Below are positions 51,273 through 61,400 of a stretch of DNA of 64,000 bases, piece after piece. Position 1 is the first letter of the stretch. Each line of letters begins with the position of its first letter. Both the position numbers and the translations under genes were made by a program. Source of the stretch: Deltaproteobacteria bacterium (lineage in GTDB: Bacteria; Myxococcota_A; UBA9042); the NCBI GenBank assembly GCA_020632665.1, contig JACKFC010000005.1, forward strand, positions 1 through 64,000, in the 5' to 3' direction. Under the pieces are notes generated by a model. The model saw only the letters and a program-made list of their open reading frames with translations, was not told where the DNA came from and did no database searches.

Positions 51273-52676
51273 TCAGAAGCGAGCGCCGAAGTGCGCGGCG
51301 GCGTGGAAGATGCTGCCGCCGTGGTCGAGATCGCCGACAGGGTCGTTGGGATCGCGGCGGTACACGGCGCGCCGCGGCAGGATCTGCGCCTGTGCGCCGA
51401 GGCGTAGGTAAAAAGCGTGACGCAGCAGCGTCGCGTCCTCGCTGCGGATGCGGATCCGCTCGCCGAAACCGATTTCGCAGCCGAGGCCGAGGGCGTGGAC
51501 GTCGTTGTCGAGCTGGCTCGTCAGGCCGACGGCGTAGGGGACCGGCGACGGGCGGTAGCTGTAGCCGGTGCGCAGCGCCAGCCACGGCCGGGCCCACCAC
51601 TCGGCGCCGAGCGACGGGGCCGCGGTGTCGGAGAAGCCGGTCGCTGCTTCCCGCTGCGGCCGGACGTCGGCGAGGCCGTCGAGACCGAGGCGGCCGACGG
51701 CGCCACCGCCGACGTCGATGGCGAGGGTCGGGGAGGGGTCGGGCGCACGGGACCAGAGCGCGATCCGCAGGTTCAGGCCGACCTGCCAGCGGGCGTCGGC
51801 GCTGCGCCACGAGCCGCCGATCTCCAAGCTGGTCGGGGAGTAGAGCGTATTCTGCGCGACCAGCAGGTCGGCCTCGGCGAGCGCGCCCAGGCGCAGCCGC
51901 GAGGGGATGCGGTAGCGCAGCGAGACCTCCTGCCGAACGCCGACGCCGAAGCGCAGGCCGAGCCCCGGATGCACCGTGACGCCCGCGGTCATGCGGGCGG
52001 TCGGCTGCAACGAGATCGCCACCGACGCCGGCTCGATGCGGCCGTTGATCGGTTCGAGGTCGAGGTCCAGCGCGCTGCCCAACGCCGCCAGGACCTGCAC
52101 GCCGACGCCGGCGCGCAGCCAATCGGTGATGCGGACGCCGACGGCCAACAAGATGCTCAGCCGATCCGGCAGGCTCTCGTAGAGCACGTAATGCGGCTGG
52201 GCGGCGTCGGGACCGGAGAGCCGGATCAGCCGCTGCGCCGGCAGGGTCAGCAGCGCCCCGAAGGCGAGGCGCCCGCCCAGGACGCGGCGGTGGTGCGCGT
52301 TCCAGCCGAGCTGCAGGTGCTGCCCGGATCGCGGCAGAAGGGGGCCATGGCGCGCCGTCGTGCCGCCCCAGAGCGAGCGGCAGCGATCCGACGCGAGTGT
52401 GCAGACCGGTCGCGCCAAATGGATGTCCAGGCCGAACGCCGTCGCCGCCCAGCCGATCTGCATCGAGCCGGTCGGCGCGTCGTGCAGCGCGGCGGGATTG
52501 TAGAACGCCGCGGCGGGGCCCTCGGCGACGGCCGCCATCGCGCCGGCCATCGCGACGCCACGCGGATCGGCACCAAAGAGCTCGAAGACCGAGGCCGACG
52601 CGTCGTGCGCCGACAGCAGCAGCGCCGCCACCAGCAGCGAACGCGCTGCGCTGCGTCTCGCGCCTCGACGCTTCAT
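51273..52676 (-). CDS. outer-membrane beta-barrel, FadL/OmpP1-like
   Basis: A 467-residue protein with a signal peptide (about 1-28, DASAS). The N-terminus VFELFGADPRGVAMAGAMAAVAEGPAAAFYNPAAL matches the hatch start of FadL-type hydrophobic transporters, where a small plug leads into a 14-strand barrel. The rest alternates polar and hydrophobic residues with many Arg/Leu/Gly strands and ends AAHFGARF, a typical C-terminal aromatic for barrel assembly. It should import or export lipophilic compounds. Its ATG overlaps the stop of the preceding lipoprotein gene (ATGA). Confidence 0.85.
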   Translation of the reverse strand: MKRRGARRSAARSLLVAALLLSAHDASASVFELFGADPRGVAMAGAMAAVAEGPAAAFYNPAALHDAPTGSMQIGWAATAFGLDIHLARPVCTLASDRCRSLWGGTTARHGPLLPRSGQHLQLGWNAHHRRVLGGRLAFGALLTLPAQRLIRLSGPDAAQPHYVLYESLPDRLSILLAVGVRITDWLRAGVGVQVLAALGSALDLDLEPINGRIEPASVAISLQPTARMTAGVTVHPGLGLRFGVGVRQEVSLRYRIPSRLRLGALAEADLLVAQNTLYSPTSLEIGGSWRSADARWQVGLNLRIALWSRAPDPSPTLAIDVGGGAVGRLGLDGLADVRPQREAATGFSDTAAPSLGAEWWARPWLALRTGYSYRPSPVPYAVGLTSQLDNDVHALGLGCEIGFGERIRIRSEDATLLRHAFYLRLGAQAQILPRRAVYRRDPNDPVGDLDHGGSIFHAAAHFGARF

Positions 52677-53800
52677 GGCGCCTCGCATCCGCCGAGCGCC
52701 AGCGCCGCGATGGCGTCGCCAAGGGCAGCGAGCGCGCCGCTGCCGAAGAGGTCGCGCAGCTCCGGCAGGGCGAGCCGCGCCCGCGCCGGCACCGCGAGGG
52801 TGCGCAGCAAGACCGCGACGGCGTCGATTCCCTCCGGGCTCTTCGCCAGACCGACCGTCGCGTTGTGCAGCGTCTCCAGCATCGGCGCGATCGGCAGCGG
52901 CGTCGCCGAGGCGGGCGGCAGGATGGCTCCCGGCGCGAGCAGGACGTCGACCAACCAGCCGGCGAGGCGACGGTCCGGGTCGCGGTCGGCGACGCAGCCG
53001 CACAAGCGGGCGAGCGCGGCGATGCGCTCTGGATCGACGCTGCCCTCCGGCGTCCGGGTCGCGGCGTCGAAGACGGCAACGACCCCCTGCATCGTCACGC
53101 TGACGTCGTCCGAGAGGCCGGCTGCCGCGACCAGCGTCTCGCGCAGCGGATCCGGGTCGAAGTCCGGCTGCGCCAGCGAGAGCACGGCGTTGCCCAAGAC
53201 CGCGACCAGCGCGTCGCGCGTCTCGGCGTCGGTGATCGATTGCAAGGTCTGCAACAGACCGTCGAGCGCGGCGACGTTCAGCAGCGCCGAGAGGCCGTCA
53301 GCCAGCCGGGGGTCCGCCGTCAGCGTGCCGACATAGGCCAGCGTCGCCCCGTCGAGGCATCCGGCGCCGACCTCGCCGATGGTGGCGATGGCGCGGTCGG
53401 CCTGCTCTCCTTCGGCGAGGAGGGGGGCGAAGAGCCGCGCGATCAACGCGTGCATGGCCGGCGTGTCGTAGGCCGGCAGAGCGGCACCGACCTCGCCCAA
53501 GGTGCCGTTCGGTAGCTCGGCGAAGACGTCGAGCAAGACCCGCGTCAAGGCGCGGAGCGCCTCGGCGTCGAAATCCTCGCGCAAGATCGTCGCCGTGGCG
53601 TCGAGGTGGCCCGCTGCGGCCCATTCGGTGAACGGGGCCAGCCGTTCGTCGAGGGTCGGGCAGGAGCTGCGGGCCTGCTGCGGCGCTTCGGCGTCACCCG
53701 CGCCACAGCCGGTCAGGTACGCGCCCAGGGCAAGGCACGCGCCGAGGGCGAGGCCTGCGCGGAGGCCGAGGCAGGACGCGACGCGTAGCCCAGGCCGCAC
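52673..53800 (-). CDS. lipoprotein of helical repeats, unknown function
   Basis: A 375-residue lipoprotein started at a GTG (53800) one base past the stop of the preceding gene; the signal ends GAYLTGCGA with the lipidated Cys near 31. The mature part is helical throughout, with repeated pairs of amphipathic helices of about 40 residues (LTRVLLDVFAELP, MHALIARLFAPLLAEG, LADGLSALLNVAALDGLLQTL), like an HEAT-type solenoid. No catalytic motif is seen. Its coupling to the FadL-like barrel gene (4-base overlap) suggests the two work at the same membrane. I do not recognise the family. Confidence 0.78.
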   Translation of the reverse strand: MRPGLRVASCLGLRAGLALGACLALGAYLTGCGAGDAEAPQQARSSCPTLDERLAPFTEWAAAGHLDATATILREDFDAEALRALTRVLLDVFAELPNGTLGEVGAALPAYDTPAMHALIARLFAPLLAEGEQADRAIATIGEVGAGCLDGATLAYVGTLTADPRLADGLSALLNVAALDGLLQTLQSITDAETRDALVAVLGNAVLSLAQPDFDPDPLRETLVAAAGLSDDVSVTMQGVVAVFDAATRTPEGSVDPERIAALARLCGCVADRDPDRRLAGWLVDVLLAPGAILPPASATPLPIAPMLETLHNATVGLAKSPEGIDAVAVLLRTLAVPARARLALPELRDLFGSGALAALGDAIAALALGGCEAP

Positions 53801-53801
53801 C

Positions 53802-55826
53802 TCAGCGGCCCTCGCTCGGCGGCGAGAGCCTGGCGTCCTCGAGCGCGAGCGTGCGGGCGAATCGCCGGGACGAGGACTCGATGGTCCGCTGCGCCGCGTC
53901 GCGTACGCGCTCCTGGAAGACCCACGTCTCGACGCCATCGGTGTCGGCCAGGACGTAGAGCCCGGGCCACCCGCCGATGCGCAGGATCGCGTTCTCTTCC
54001 GCCGGATCGGCCACCTTCCGCAGACGTTGCAGGGGCAGCAGGCCTTCCTTCGCCCGCAGTGGTAGGTCGCCGTTGCGCGCCGCCATCGGGCCGCCGGGGA
54101 GCACCAGGTGCGTGGTGCGACCGTCGGCGACGCCCATGCGGAAGCGGCCGCGCAGCAACTCGACGGCGAGCGCCAAATCGAATGGCTCCACCCCGGCGCT
54201 GCGTGCGATGTCACGGTCCAGGCCCCGGAGCGTGGCGTCGACCTGCCGCGGAACGGGGCCGCTGCGTAGCCGCGTCGCCCCCTGCGTGGCGGCGAGGCGG
54301 TCGAGGAAGCTACGGCTCTGCGCGGACGTCGCCGTCGGGTCGCTGCCCGCCAGGACCACGCCGCCGGTGGCGTCCTCGTCGAGCAACCAACCGATCGCGG
54401 TGTCGTTGCCGGTGTCGAGGGCGTGGACCTGCCAGCCGCCGGGCTCGACCAATTTCCGCAGATCGTGCAGCGCGACCTCGTCGGCGCGGGCCCCAGCGAC
54501 CGCGAGCCAGACGGTGGCGACCCGACCGTCGTAGGTCTGCACCGCGGGGGGGACGCCGTCACGGCCGGAAAGGAGCAGCGCGTCGTGCGCCGTCCCCGCC
54601 TGCAGCATCGCGTGGATGCGGCCGGCGAGGGCGCGCAGCGGCTCGGGTTCGATCCCCGGCTGGGTGACGAGGCGGTAGCGTCGCATCGCGACGATGGTGT
54701 GCAGGAACGCCTCGATCCCGGCGTCGGCGAGCAGCGGGCGAAGTCCGCGTCCGAGCGCTTTTTGCTCGGCGCCGCTGTAGTTGGTGTCGGCGGCGTCGAC
54801 TGCGCCGGTCGCATAAACCAACGTCACCGGGCGCTTGCCGGAATATGCGTCGGCGAGATCTTCGCCCATGCCGGGGGTCAACGTGACCAGGTCGCCGAGG
54901 TTCGGGTCGCCGTCCGCGCCCTGCGGGTGGTCGCCGCGCGGCACCCGGATGGCTTCGAGCGCTTGCGCCAACGGCCCCGTCGAGGTGGCGAGCAGGGCCT
55001 GCACGCTCTCCCGCACCGTGCCGATGCCCACTGCATAGCGGGCGAGCGCTGGCGGCAGCAGGTGCAGGTCGGCGACGGCGCGGCTCGCCCCGGCGACGCC
55101 GACCCGATCGATGCTCGGCAGGCCCTTGGCCCGGGGCAGGACCACGGTCTCGGCGAAGGTCGTCGCGGCAGCGCGGCCGGCGTCTGCGACCAGGCTCAGG
55201 GCGCTGCGGATCCTGGCGCCACGCACCGCTGCTGCGATCTGCACCTCGCCGAGGTCCATCACCTTCGCCGCCCGCAGCGCCGTCTCGGCGAGGCGCTCGG
55301 CGCTGGCGATCGAGTCGGCGCGCGCGACGCGGAGCAGCATCCGCGCCCGGCCAGCCTCGACCATGGTCCACAGCTGCGGCCCACCGGGCAGCGCGGCGGC
55401 GGCGGCGTGGGCGGGCGTGAGCGCGCGGTCCAGCGCGCGGGCGTCCAGCGCAGGCGCTCGGATCGTCACGAAGACGTCGTAGGCGCCAGCCCGGCTTTGC
55501 GCGGCCAAACGCTCGCCGTATCGGTCGCGCGCAGCAGGCGCGGCGGCCCTCGGCGCGATCGGCTTCGCCGTGACGCCGTCCACGACGCTCGCCGGCGTGC
55601 GCTCGGCCCGTTGCTCTGCCGCGTCAGCAGCGGCGGCTTCCCCGCCCTTGCGCGCCGGCTCTCCCTCGCTGCAGCCCCGCGCGCAGCCGCTCGTCAGCAG
55701 CAGCACCGCGAGCAAGAGCGGCATCGGCAGGAGCGGCACGGGCGACGATGGTGCGGGCGTTCTCGACACGCCCGCAGGATGCGCGCGCGCTCGCTTGGGC
55801 TCAACCCCGTGCCTGCCGCCCTTCAT
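53802..55826 (-). CDS. large lipoprotein downstream of the Bat genes, unknown function
   Basis: A 674-residue lipoprotein. The ATG at 55826 overlaps the stop of the BatD-BatE gene (ATGA), and the signal ends LLLTSGCAR with the Cys near 47. Two similar halves seem to exist: an N-terminal alpha/beta part with VFVTIRAPALDARALDRALTP and a C-terminal part with AVQTYDGRVATVWLAVAG and GIEAFLHTIVAMRRYRL. There is no recognisable catalytic motif. Length and position suggest an envelope partner of the Bat complex. The upstream open frame is antisense to nothing but lies inside the Bat gene, so it is not the true N-terminus. Confidence 0.72.
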   Translation of the reverse strand: MKGGRHGVEPKRARAHPAGVSRTPAPSSPVPLLPMPLLLAVLLLTSGCARGCSEGEPARKGGEAAAADAAEQRAERTPASVVDGVTAKPIAPRAAAPAARDRYGERLAAQSRAGAYDVFVTIRAPALDARALDRALTPAHAAAAALPGGPQLWTMVEAGRARMLLRVARADSIASAERLAETALRAAKVMDLGEVQIAAAVRGARIRSALSLVADAGRAAATTFAETVVLPRAKGLPSIDRVGVAGASRAVADLHLLPPALARYAVGIGTVRESVQALLATSTGPLAQALEAIRVPRGDHPQGADGDPNLGDLVTLTPGMGEDLADAYSGKRPVTLVYATGAVDAADTNYSGAEQKALGRGLRPLLADAGIEAFLHTIVAMRRYRLVTQPGIEPEPLRALAGRIHAMLQAGTAHDALLLSGRDGVPPAVQTYDGRVATVWLAVAGARADEVALHDLRKLVEPGGWQVHALDTGNDTAIGWLLDEDATGGVVLAGSDPTATSAQSRSFLDRLAATQGATRLRSGPVPRQVDATLRGLDRDIARSAGVEPFDLALAVELLRGRFRMGVADGRTTHLVLPGGPMAARNGDLPLRAKEGLLPLQRLRKVADPAEENAILRIGGWPGLYVLADTDGVETWVFQERVRDAAQRTIESSSRRFARTLALEDARLSPPSEGR

Positions 55827-58462
55827 GCCGACGGGACGTCGTAGAGGGCGCTCGCCGGCACGCAGCCCCGGCGGCCGTTGGGCAGGCGCACCTCGGCGCG
55901 GCCGTCCGGGCGGGTCCGCAAGCGGCGGACTTCCAGGCCCTCGGGCAGGTCGATCGGCTCGCCGACGCCGGTGCAGGCTTCCAGCGGCGTGTCGCTCTGC
56001 ACGACGATGGCGGTCTGCGCGTCGCGCAAGGTGATCCGCGCCGAGACCAACCAGACTGCCGCGAGCAGGTGCAAGCTGATGGCGACGGCGGCGGCGAGGG
56101 CCAGCTTCCGCTTGCCGGTCCGCGTCGCCAGGACGCCGAGCGGCAGCGCGATCCACGCCGCGAGCACGAGCAACCAGCCGAGCAGCGATTGCGGCGCGGC
56201 GCGCGCGATGGCCACCGAGAGCTCGGGCGATTCATCGAAGACGTGCAGGATCCGATGCCGCCGGCGGGAGTCCTCGGCCAGCCGCTCGCGCGCCAGCGCC
56301 AGGTTCTGCTGCAGATCGATGGTGAGCGCGGCGTCCGGCCCGAGCCTCTCAGCGACGCGATAGTGCGCCACCGCTTCGCCGAGCCGGCCGAGCCGCACCA
56401 GCGTATTGCCGAGGTTGTAGTGCACCGCCGGCGACGGCAGCTCGTGCTGCAGCAGCGCCTCGTAGCCGCGCCGCGCCGTCTCGAGCTCGCCGGCGAGGTA
56501 GGCTTCGTTGGCCGCGAGGAAGCCGGAATCCAGCGTCCCAGCGTGGGCCGGTAGGGGGCTGCACAAAGCCGCCGCCGCAGCGCCCAGCAGCAAGAGGATC
56601 GCGAGCGCGCGGCCGGACGGGGCGCGCGGCGCTCCGAGGCCCGCGTCGATGCCTGCCAACGCTCGTTGCAGCGCGTCGATGGTGCGTCCGACGTCGGCGC
56701 CGCGGTCGTCGCTCGGCGCGAAGCGGGCGTAGTCACAATGCTCGAGCTGCGTCACCAACGCCGTCGTCGGCGCCGCCGGCGCGCCTGCTTCCTGCAGCGC
56801 GTCGGCCAACGCGGCGAAGGTCATGCCGCGGGTCTGCATGTCGATCCGGGTCTGCAGGTAGGCGTCCACCGCGGCGCGTGCGGCGCCGTAGTCCGCCTCC
56901 GCCTTTGCCCTGGCCAGCCCCTGCTCGGCGACCGCGAGCGCGCCGGCAACGCGGGCCTCGGGCGCACTTCGCTCGCGCCGTCGCTGCAACAGCAGGCCGA
57001 AGCCGAAGGCCAAGCCGAGCAACCACGGCAGCCCGGCGGCCAGCGGCAGCCAGCCGGCGTCGGCGACGGTGCCAGCGGCGACCTCGGCCAGCCGCGCCTC
57101 GGCGGCGATCGGGCGCAACTCCCGGCGCGCGGGCTTCGGCTTCTCCGGCGCGTCGCCGTCCGCCACCGCTGCCGGTGCGACGGCCTCGCCTGTGACCTCG
57201 ATCGTGAACGGACCGGCGCTGCTGCTGACGTAGCGCTCTTCCGCCGGGTCGAAGGCGGCCCACTCCACTGCGGGGATGGTGTAAGTGCCGGGCGCGTCGA
57301 AGGCGATGGTCATCTGCCAGGTGCGCGCGCCCTCGGGGCCGTTCGGACTCATCTCGACCGCCTCGGTGCTGCCGCCGCCGGGGAGCGCCTCGATCCGCAT
57401 GCCCTGGACCGCCGGCGGCTCGAGCGCCCGGAGGCCGTAGAGGTTGCCGGTGCCCCGGACCTGATAGGCCAGCACGGCGCGCTCGCCGGCATCCAAGGCG
57501 AGCTGCTGCGTCTTGCGTCCGCGTTCGAGCAACCAGCCGTCGATGCGCAGCGCGCCCACGGCGCCGGCGGCGAAGGTCGCGGGACGGCCTTGCTCGGGCA
57601 GCGGTCGGGTCTCGATCCGGATAGGCGGCGGGCCGACCTTGAAGGCGCGCGAATCGAAGAAATTGCTCACGTCGACGCGGTACCGGGGGCCGAGGATCTC
57701 GTGCGTACCGGGGCGCGTCGCGGTCAGCAGGACCTTGCGCGTCGTCTGCTGCATGTACGCACCGCCGGCGAAGCGCACTGCCTGTTGTTGCGTCTGCACG
57801 CCCGAGAGCAGGTCTTCGACCGCGAAGGCGCCGTAGTTCGGTTCGCCGATCTCGCGCAGCGCCGTGACGTTCTGGTTCCGCGACCAATAGAGGTCGTAGG
57901 TCAGTACGAAAGGCTGGTGAACGTAGGGCCGCAGCACGGCGATCGAGGGGCGCACGAAGAAGGGCTCGCCGACGTAGCGATTCGGCGAGGCGGCCTCCTC
58001 GGGCGTGAGCGCCGGGCCGAGGCTCGCGCGCGCGTCTACGACCTCGACCATGGCGTCCTGGCCGATCGCGACGTCGGTGCCGGCCTTGCGCAGCTTCGCG
58101 CCGCGGATCAGGTGGCGGCCTTTGCGCCGCGCGGTGCCGACGAACGAATAGCGCTCGCTGCGGACCACCCGGCTGCCCATGATGCTGACTTGGCTCGAGC
58201 GGCCGCTCTGCTCCAGATCGAAACCGTCCGAGGTTGGCGGCACGATCTCGTCGTAGTCGCCGCTGCAGGTCACCTCGACCTGGATCGCGTCGCCTTCGGT
58301 CACCCGGGCTGGGTTGACCTGCATCTGCACGCTGGCATGGGCGGCGGCTGCGGCGGGCCGCGCGAAGGCCAGCAGCAGCAGCAGCGCAGCCCACGGAGCC
58401 TTCGCTGACGTCGAACGACGACGCAGGCCCACCGAGCCCGCAAGCTGCGTCGGCGCGGTCAT
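55823..58462 (-). CDS. batD: BatD-BatE fusion protein of the Bat aerotolerance system
   Basis: An 879-residue protein. The first 490 residues are BatD: signal peptide (about 1-42), beta-sandwich repeats starting VQMQVNPARVTEGDAIQVEV, and a membrane segment (about 465-490). After a cytoplasmic helical part a second hydrophobic, signal-like segment (about 612-637, ILLLLGAAAAALCSPLPAHA) opens a BatE-like portion: TPRs (about 640-730, FLAANEAYLAGELETARRGYE and YNLGNTLVRLGRLGEAVAHY), two membrane segments and a C-terminal SH3-like domain (LEVRRLRTRPDGRAEVRLPNG). No start codon exists at the junction, so the two are one chain. Bat proteins in other bacteria help survive oxygen or envelope stress. 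The ATG lies 1 base after the preceding stop. Confidence 0.9.
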   Translation of the reverse strand: MTAPTQLAGSVGLRRRSTSAKAPWAALLLLLAFARPAAAAAHASVQMQVNPARVTEGDAIQVEVTCSGDYDEIVPPTSDGFDLEQSGRSSQVSIMGSRVVRSERYSFVGTARRKGRHLIRGAKLRKAGTDVAIGQDAMVEVVDARASLGPALTPEEAASPNRYVGEPFFVRPSIAVLRPYVHQPFVLTYDLYWSRNQNVTALREIGEPNYGAFAVEDLLSGVQTQQQAVRFAGGAYMQQTTRKVLLTATRPGTHEILGPRYRVDVSNFFDSRAFKVGPPPIRIETRPLPEQGRPATFAAGAVGALRIDGWLLERGRKTQQLALDAGERAVLAYQVRGTGNLYGLRALEPPAVQGMRIEALPGGGSTEAVEMSPNGPEGARTWQMTIAFDAPGTYTIPAVEWAAFDPAEERYVSSSAGPFTIEVTGEAVAPAAVADGDAPEKPKPARRELRPIAAEARLAEVAAGTVADAGWLPLAAGLPWLLGLAFGFGLLLQRRRERSAPEARVAGALAVAEQGLARAKAEADYGAARAAVDAYLQTRIDMQTRGMTFAALADALQEAGAPAAPTTALVTQLEHCDYARFAPSDDRGADVGRTIDALQRALAGIDAGLGAPRAPSGRALAILLLLGAAAAALCSPLPAHAGTLDSGFLAANEAYLAGELETARRGYEALLQHELPSPAVHYNLGNTLVRLGRLGEAVAHYRVAERLGPDAALTIDLQQNLALARERLAEDSRRRHRILHVFDESPELSVAIARAAPQSLLGWLLVLAAWIALPLGVLATRTGKRKLALAAAVAISLHLLAAVWLVSARITLRDAQTAIVVQSDTPLEACTGVGEPIDLPEGLEVRRLRTRPDGRAEVRLPNGRRGCVPASALYDVPSA

Positions 58463-58463
58463 C

Positions 58464-61400
58464 CTACCAATCCTTGATCGGCCGCTGATTCCGGAACGGC
58501 GATTTGCGCAGGGCCTCCTCGGCCTCGAGGTTGCGCGGGTTCTTGTCGTGCCGCTGCATCTGCTGGCGCAGCGCTTCCTGCTGCTCCTGCTCCTGCTGCT
58601 GCGCGGGATCCTTGTCGTCCTTGGGATCGTTCTCGTCCTGCTGCGGCTCGTCTTGCTGGTCCTTCTGGTCCTGCTTGTCGTCCTTGTTCTCGTCGTTGTC
58701 GTCCTTTTTGTCGTCTTTGTTGTCGTCGTTTTTGTTGTTCTGCTGCTGGTTGTTGTCCGAGGGCGGCGGCGGCTCCTCGACCCGCAGGATGTAGAAATTC
58801 TCGCTGCCCTCGGCCGGAAGCACCTGGATCTTGATGACCCGGTCCTTCTTCTCGCCCTTGACCATCAGGCCAGTGGTCGCGGTGCGGCCACGCCGGGCTG
58901 CGGGCGTATCGTCCTTGCCGGTGGACTTGCCGGGCAGCGCCGGGGCCTGGGTCTGGCCGACCGCGAGCTCGCCGGTGCCGTCCTCGCTGGTGGCCTTGAG
59001 GCTGAGCGCGCCGTGGGCGAAGTCGTAGCGCGCCGAGACCTGCACGTGCTGACCGGCCTTCTGCTGGATCTCGATCCAGTCCTGGTCTCCCTTGCAGACG
59101 CGGTAGAGGCGCTCGCTGCCGACCTCGATCGGCTTGGCCTCGCTGGGCTTGTCGTCGGGTTCTTGCTCGTCGTTGCCCTCGGGGCAGGGCGGCAGGACCC
59201 GCAGGCCGAGGCGGTAGGGCAGATCGAGCTGAGCGCGGACCGGGTCGACCGCGGGCATCGGGTAGCCCTCGGGCAGGATCACCTTGCGGATCTTGCTCGG
59301 CCCGCTCGGCGCGGCGCCCGCTGCTCCCGGTTGCCCGCCACCCGGTCCGAGCGGCGTCGCGCGGATGCCAGGAGGCGCCGGCTGGGCCGGGCCGGGCGGG
59401 GGCAGCCCGCCAGCTTGACCGCCGGCCTGGCCGCCCGGGCCTGCCACCGGCGCGTCGACCTCGACCTCACGCGCGCCATCCGGCAGCGGCGGCAGCGGGA
59501 AGATCGGATCCGCGACGCCGCCGCCAGTGACCCGAACCCAATAGGTTCCGGGCGGCGGCGCGAGCACCGCCGTGGTGCGGTTCAACGCCTTCGCGTCGGC
59601 TCCGAGCGCTGCGCCGCGGCCTTCGCCCCAGACCTCGCCCGCGGCGTCGTAGACCGTCACGGTCAGCGCGCCGGCGAGGCCCGGCACGTCCGGTAGCTCC
59701 TCGATCTGCGCGACCAGGTCGACGAAGAGGCTCTCGCCCTCGGCCAGCTCGACCCGGTACCAATCGTCGTCGCCGGGGCAGAGGTGCAGGTCCTCGATCG
59801 GGCCGCGCAGCTCGTCCTTGTCGAGGCGGTTGCCGGCGATCGCCGCGTCGTTCTGCTCGTAGGCGTCGTCGCGCAGGGCGCAGGGCGGGGTCACCTCCAG
59901 CTGCAGCTCGACGTCGGCCTCGGTGTCGATGCCGCCGCGCACGCGGACGATATAGGCGCCGTCCATTGGCGCGTTCGCCAGCCGCGCGATCATGCCTTCG
60001 CCGCGCTTGGCGGCGCTGCGCAGCACCCGGCCGGAGCGATCGAGGATGTCGATCTCGATCTGGTCCGCGCCGAGCTCGAGCTTGTGCTTGGCGCGGACGA
60101 TCAGCCCCTCGCCGCGGGCCAGCCCGACGGCCAAGTGATCGTCGTTGCGCGGGCAGAGCCGCAGCGCCAGCGGTTGTCCGGCACCGACGGCGCGGGCGGT
60201 CTCGATGCTGTCGTTCGGTTCGAGCTTGTCTTCGAGGCGCTCGCAGGCGGGCAGCACCTTCACCTCGAGCTTGTAGGGCGCCTCGACGCCGGTGACGTTG
60301 CGCACGTCGAGCAGCAGCCGCTCGGCGTCCTTGATCACCGTGCGCTGCACCTCGGTCACCGCCGGTTTGCCCGGCTCGCTGCCGCGCAGGCGCTCCATCC
60401 CGGTGGCGTCGAGCAGCGCCAGGTCGAGCACCTTCTCGCCGCCCGCCGCGCCGAGCAGCGGGTCGATGGCCTGCGGGGCTTCCTCGCTGCCGATCTCGAT
60501 GCTCGCCGTCAGCCGGTCGCCGCGCTGCAAATCGAGCGAGAGCACGTCGCGATCGAGCGGGCAGCTGCGCAGGTCGAAGCTGGTCTCGCGCTCCTCGGTC
60601 GAGAGCTTCAACGGCTTCGCTTCGGTCGGGCGCTCGTTCGGCTCGTAGGCGGTGTCACGCCGTTCGCACGGTGGATAGGCCAACAAGACCGCGATCTCGA
60701 GGTTCTTGCGGACCTCGGCGCGGCCAGGGGCGACGACGAGCGCTTTCTGCAGGCTCTCGACCGCGAGCCGATAATGCTCGCTCGGATCTTCTTTGCTCGC
60801 CGCCTCGCCCGGGGGCGGGTCGGTCGGCGCCGGATCGGGTGCGGCGCCGCCACCGGCGTTGACGTTGGCCTCGGCGGCGTTCTTCTTCTCGACGGCCTGG
60901 CCCCAGAGCAGCTGGTTGGTGCCGGCGCCGTAGTGCAGATCGGCCTCGAGCTCGGGGTCCGCCTCGTCCAGCGCTGACAGGCAACGCCCGAACGCGACCG
61001 CCGCCTCGCTGTGCAGCCCGATCACGGCCTGCGCGATGGCGAGGTCGTACCAGAGGATGGCGTGCTCCGGGCGGGTCTTCTGCGCCTGCTCGAAGGCGGC
61101 GCGCGCCTCACCGGCCTTGCCGGCGGCGAGGAGGTCGCGTCCTTCGGCGACGTCGGGGTTCTCGCGATCCAAGAGCGAGCGGTCGTGACGCCGCTCGGCC
61201 TGGGTGCGTTCGTCTTCCGGCGAACCGGCGGCGGGGGCATCGGCTGCGGCTGCCGCGGGTGCCTCGGCCGTTTGCGCGGCTGCCTGCCGAGCGGTCGGCC
61301 CGGCGAAGAGCAAGAGCAGGGCGGCGACGACCGGCACGACCGCGCGACGCCGCTCGGAGAGCGAGAGGGCGATGAGCAGGAGCAGCAGCGCCGGCCCGAG

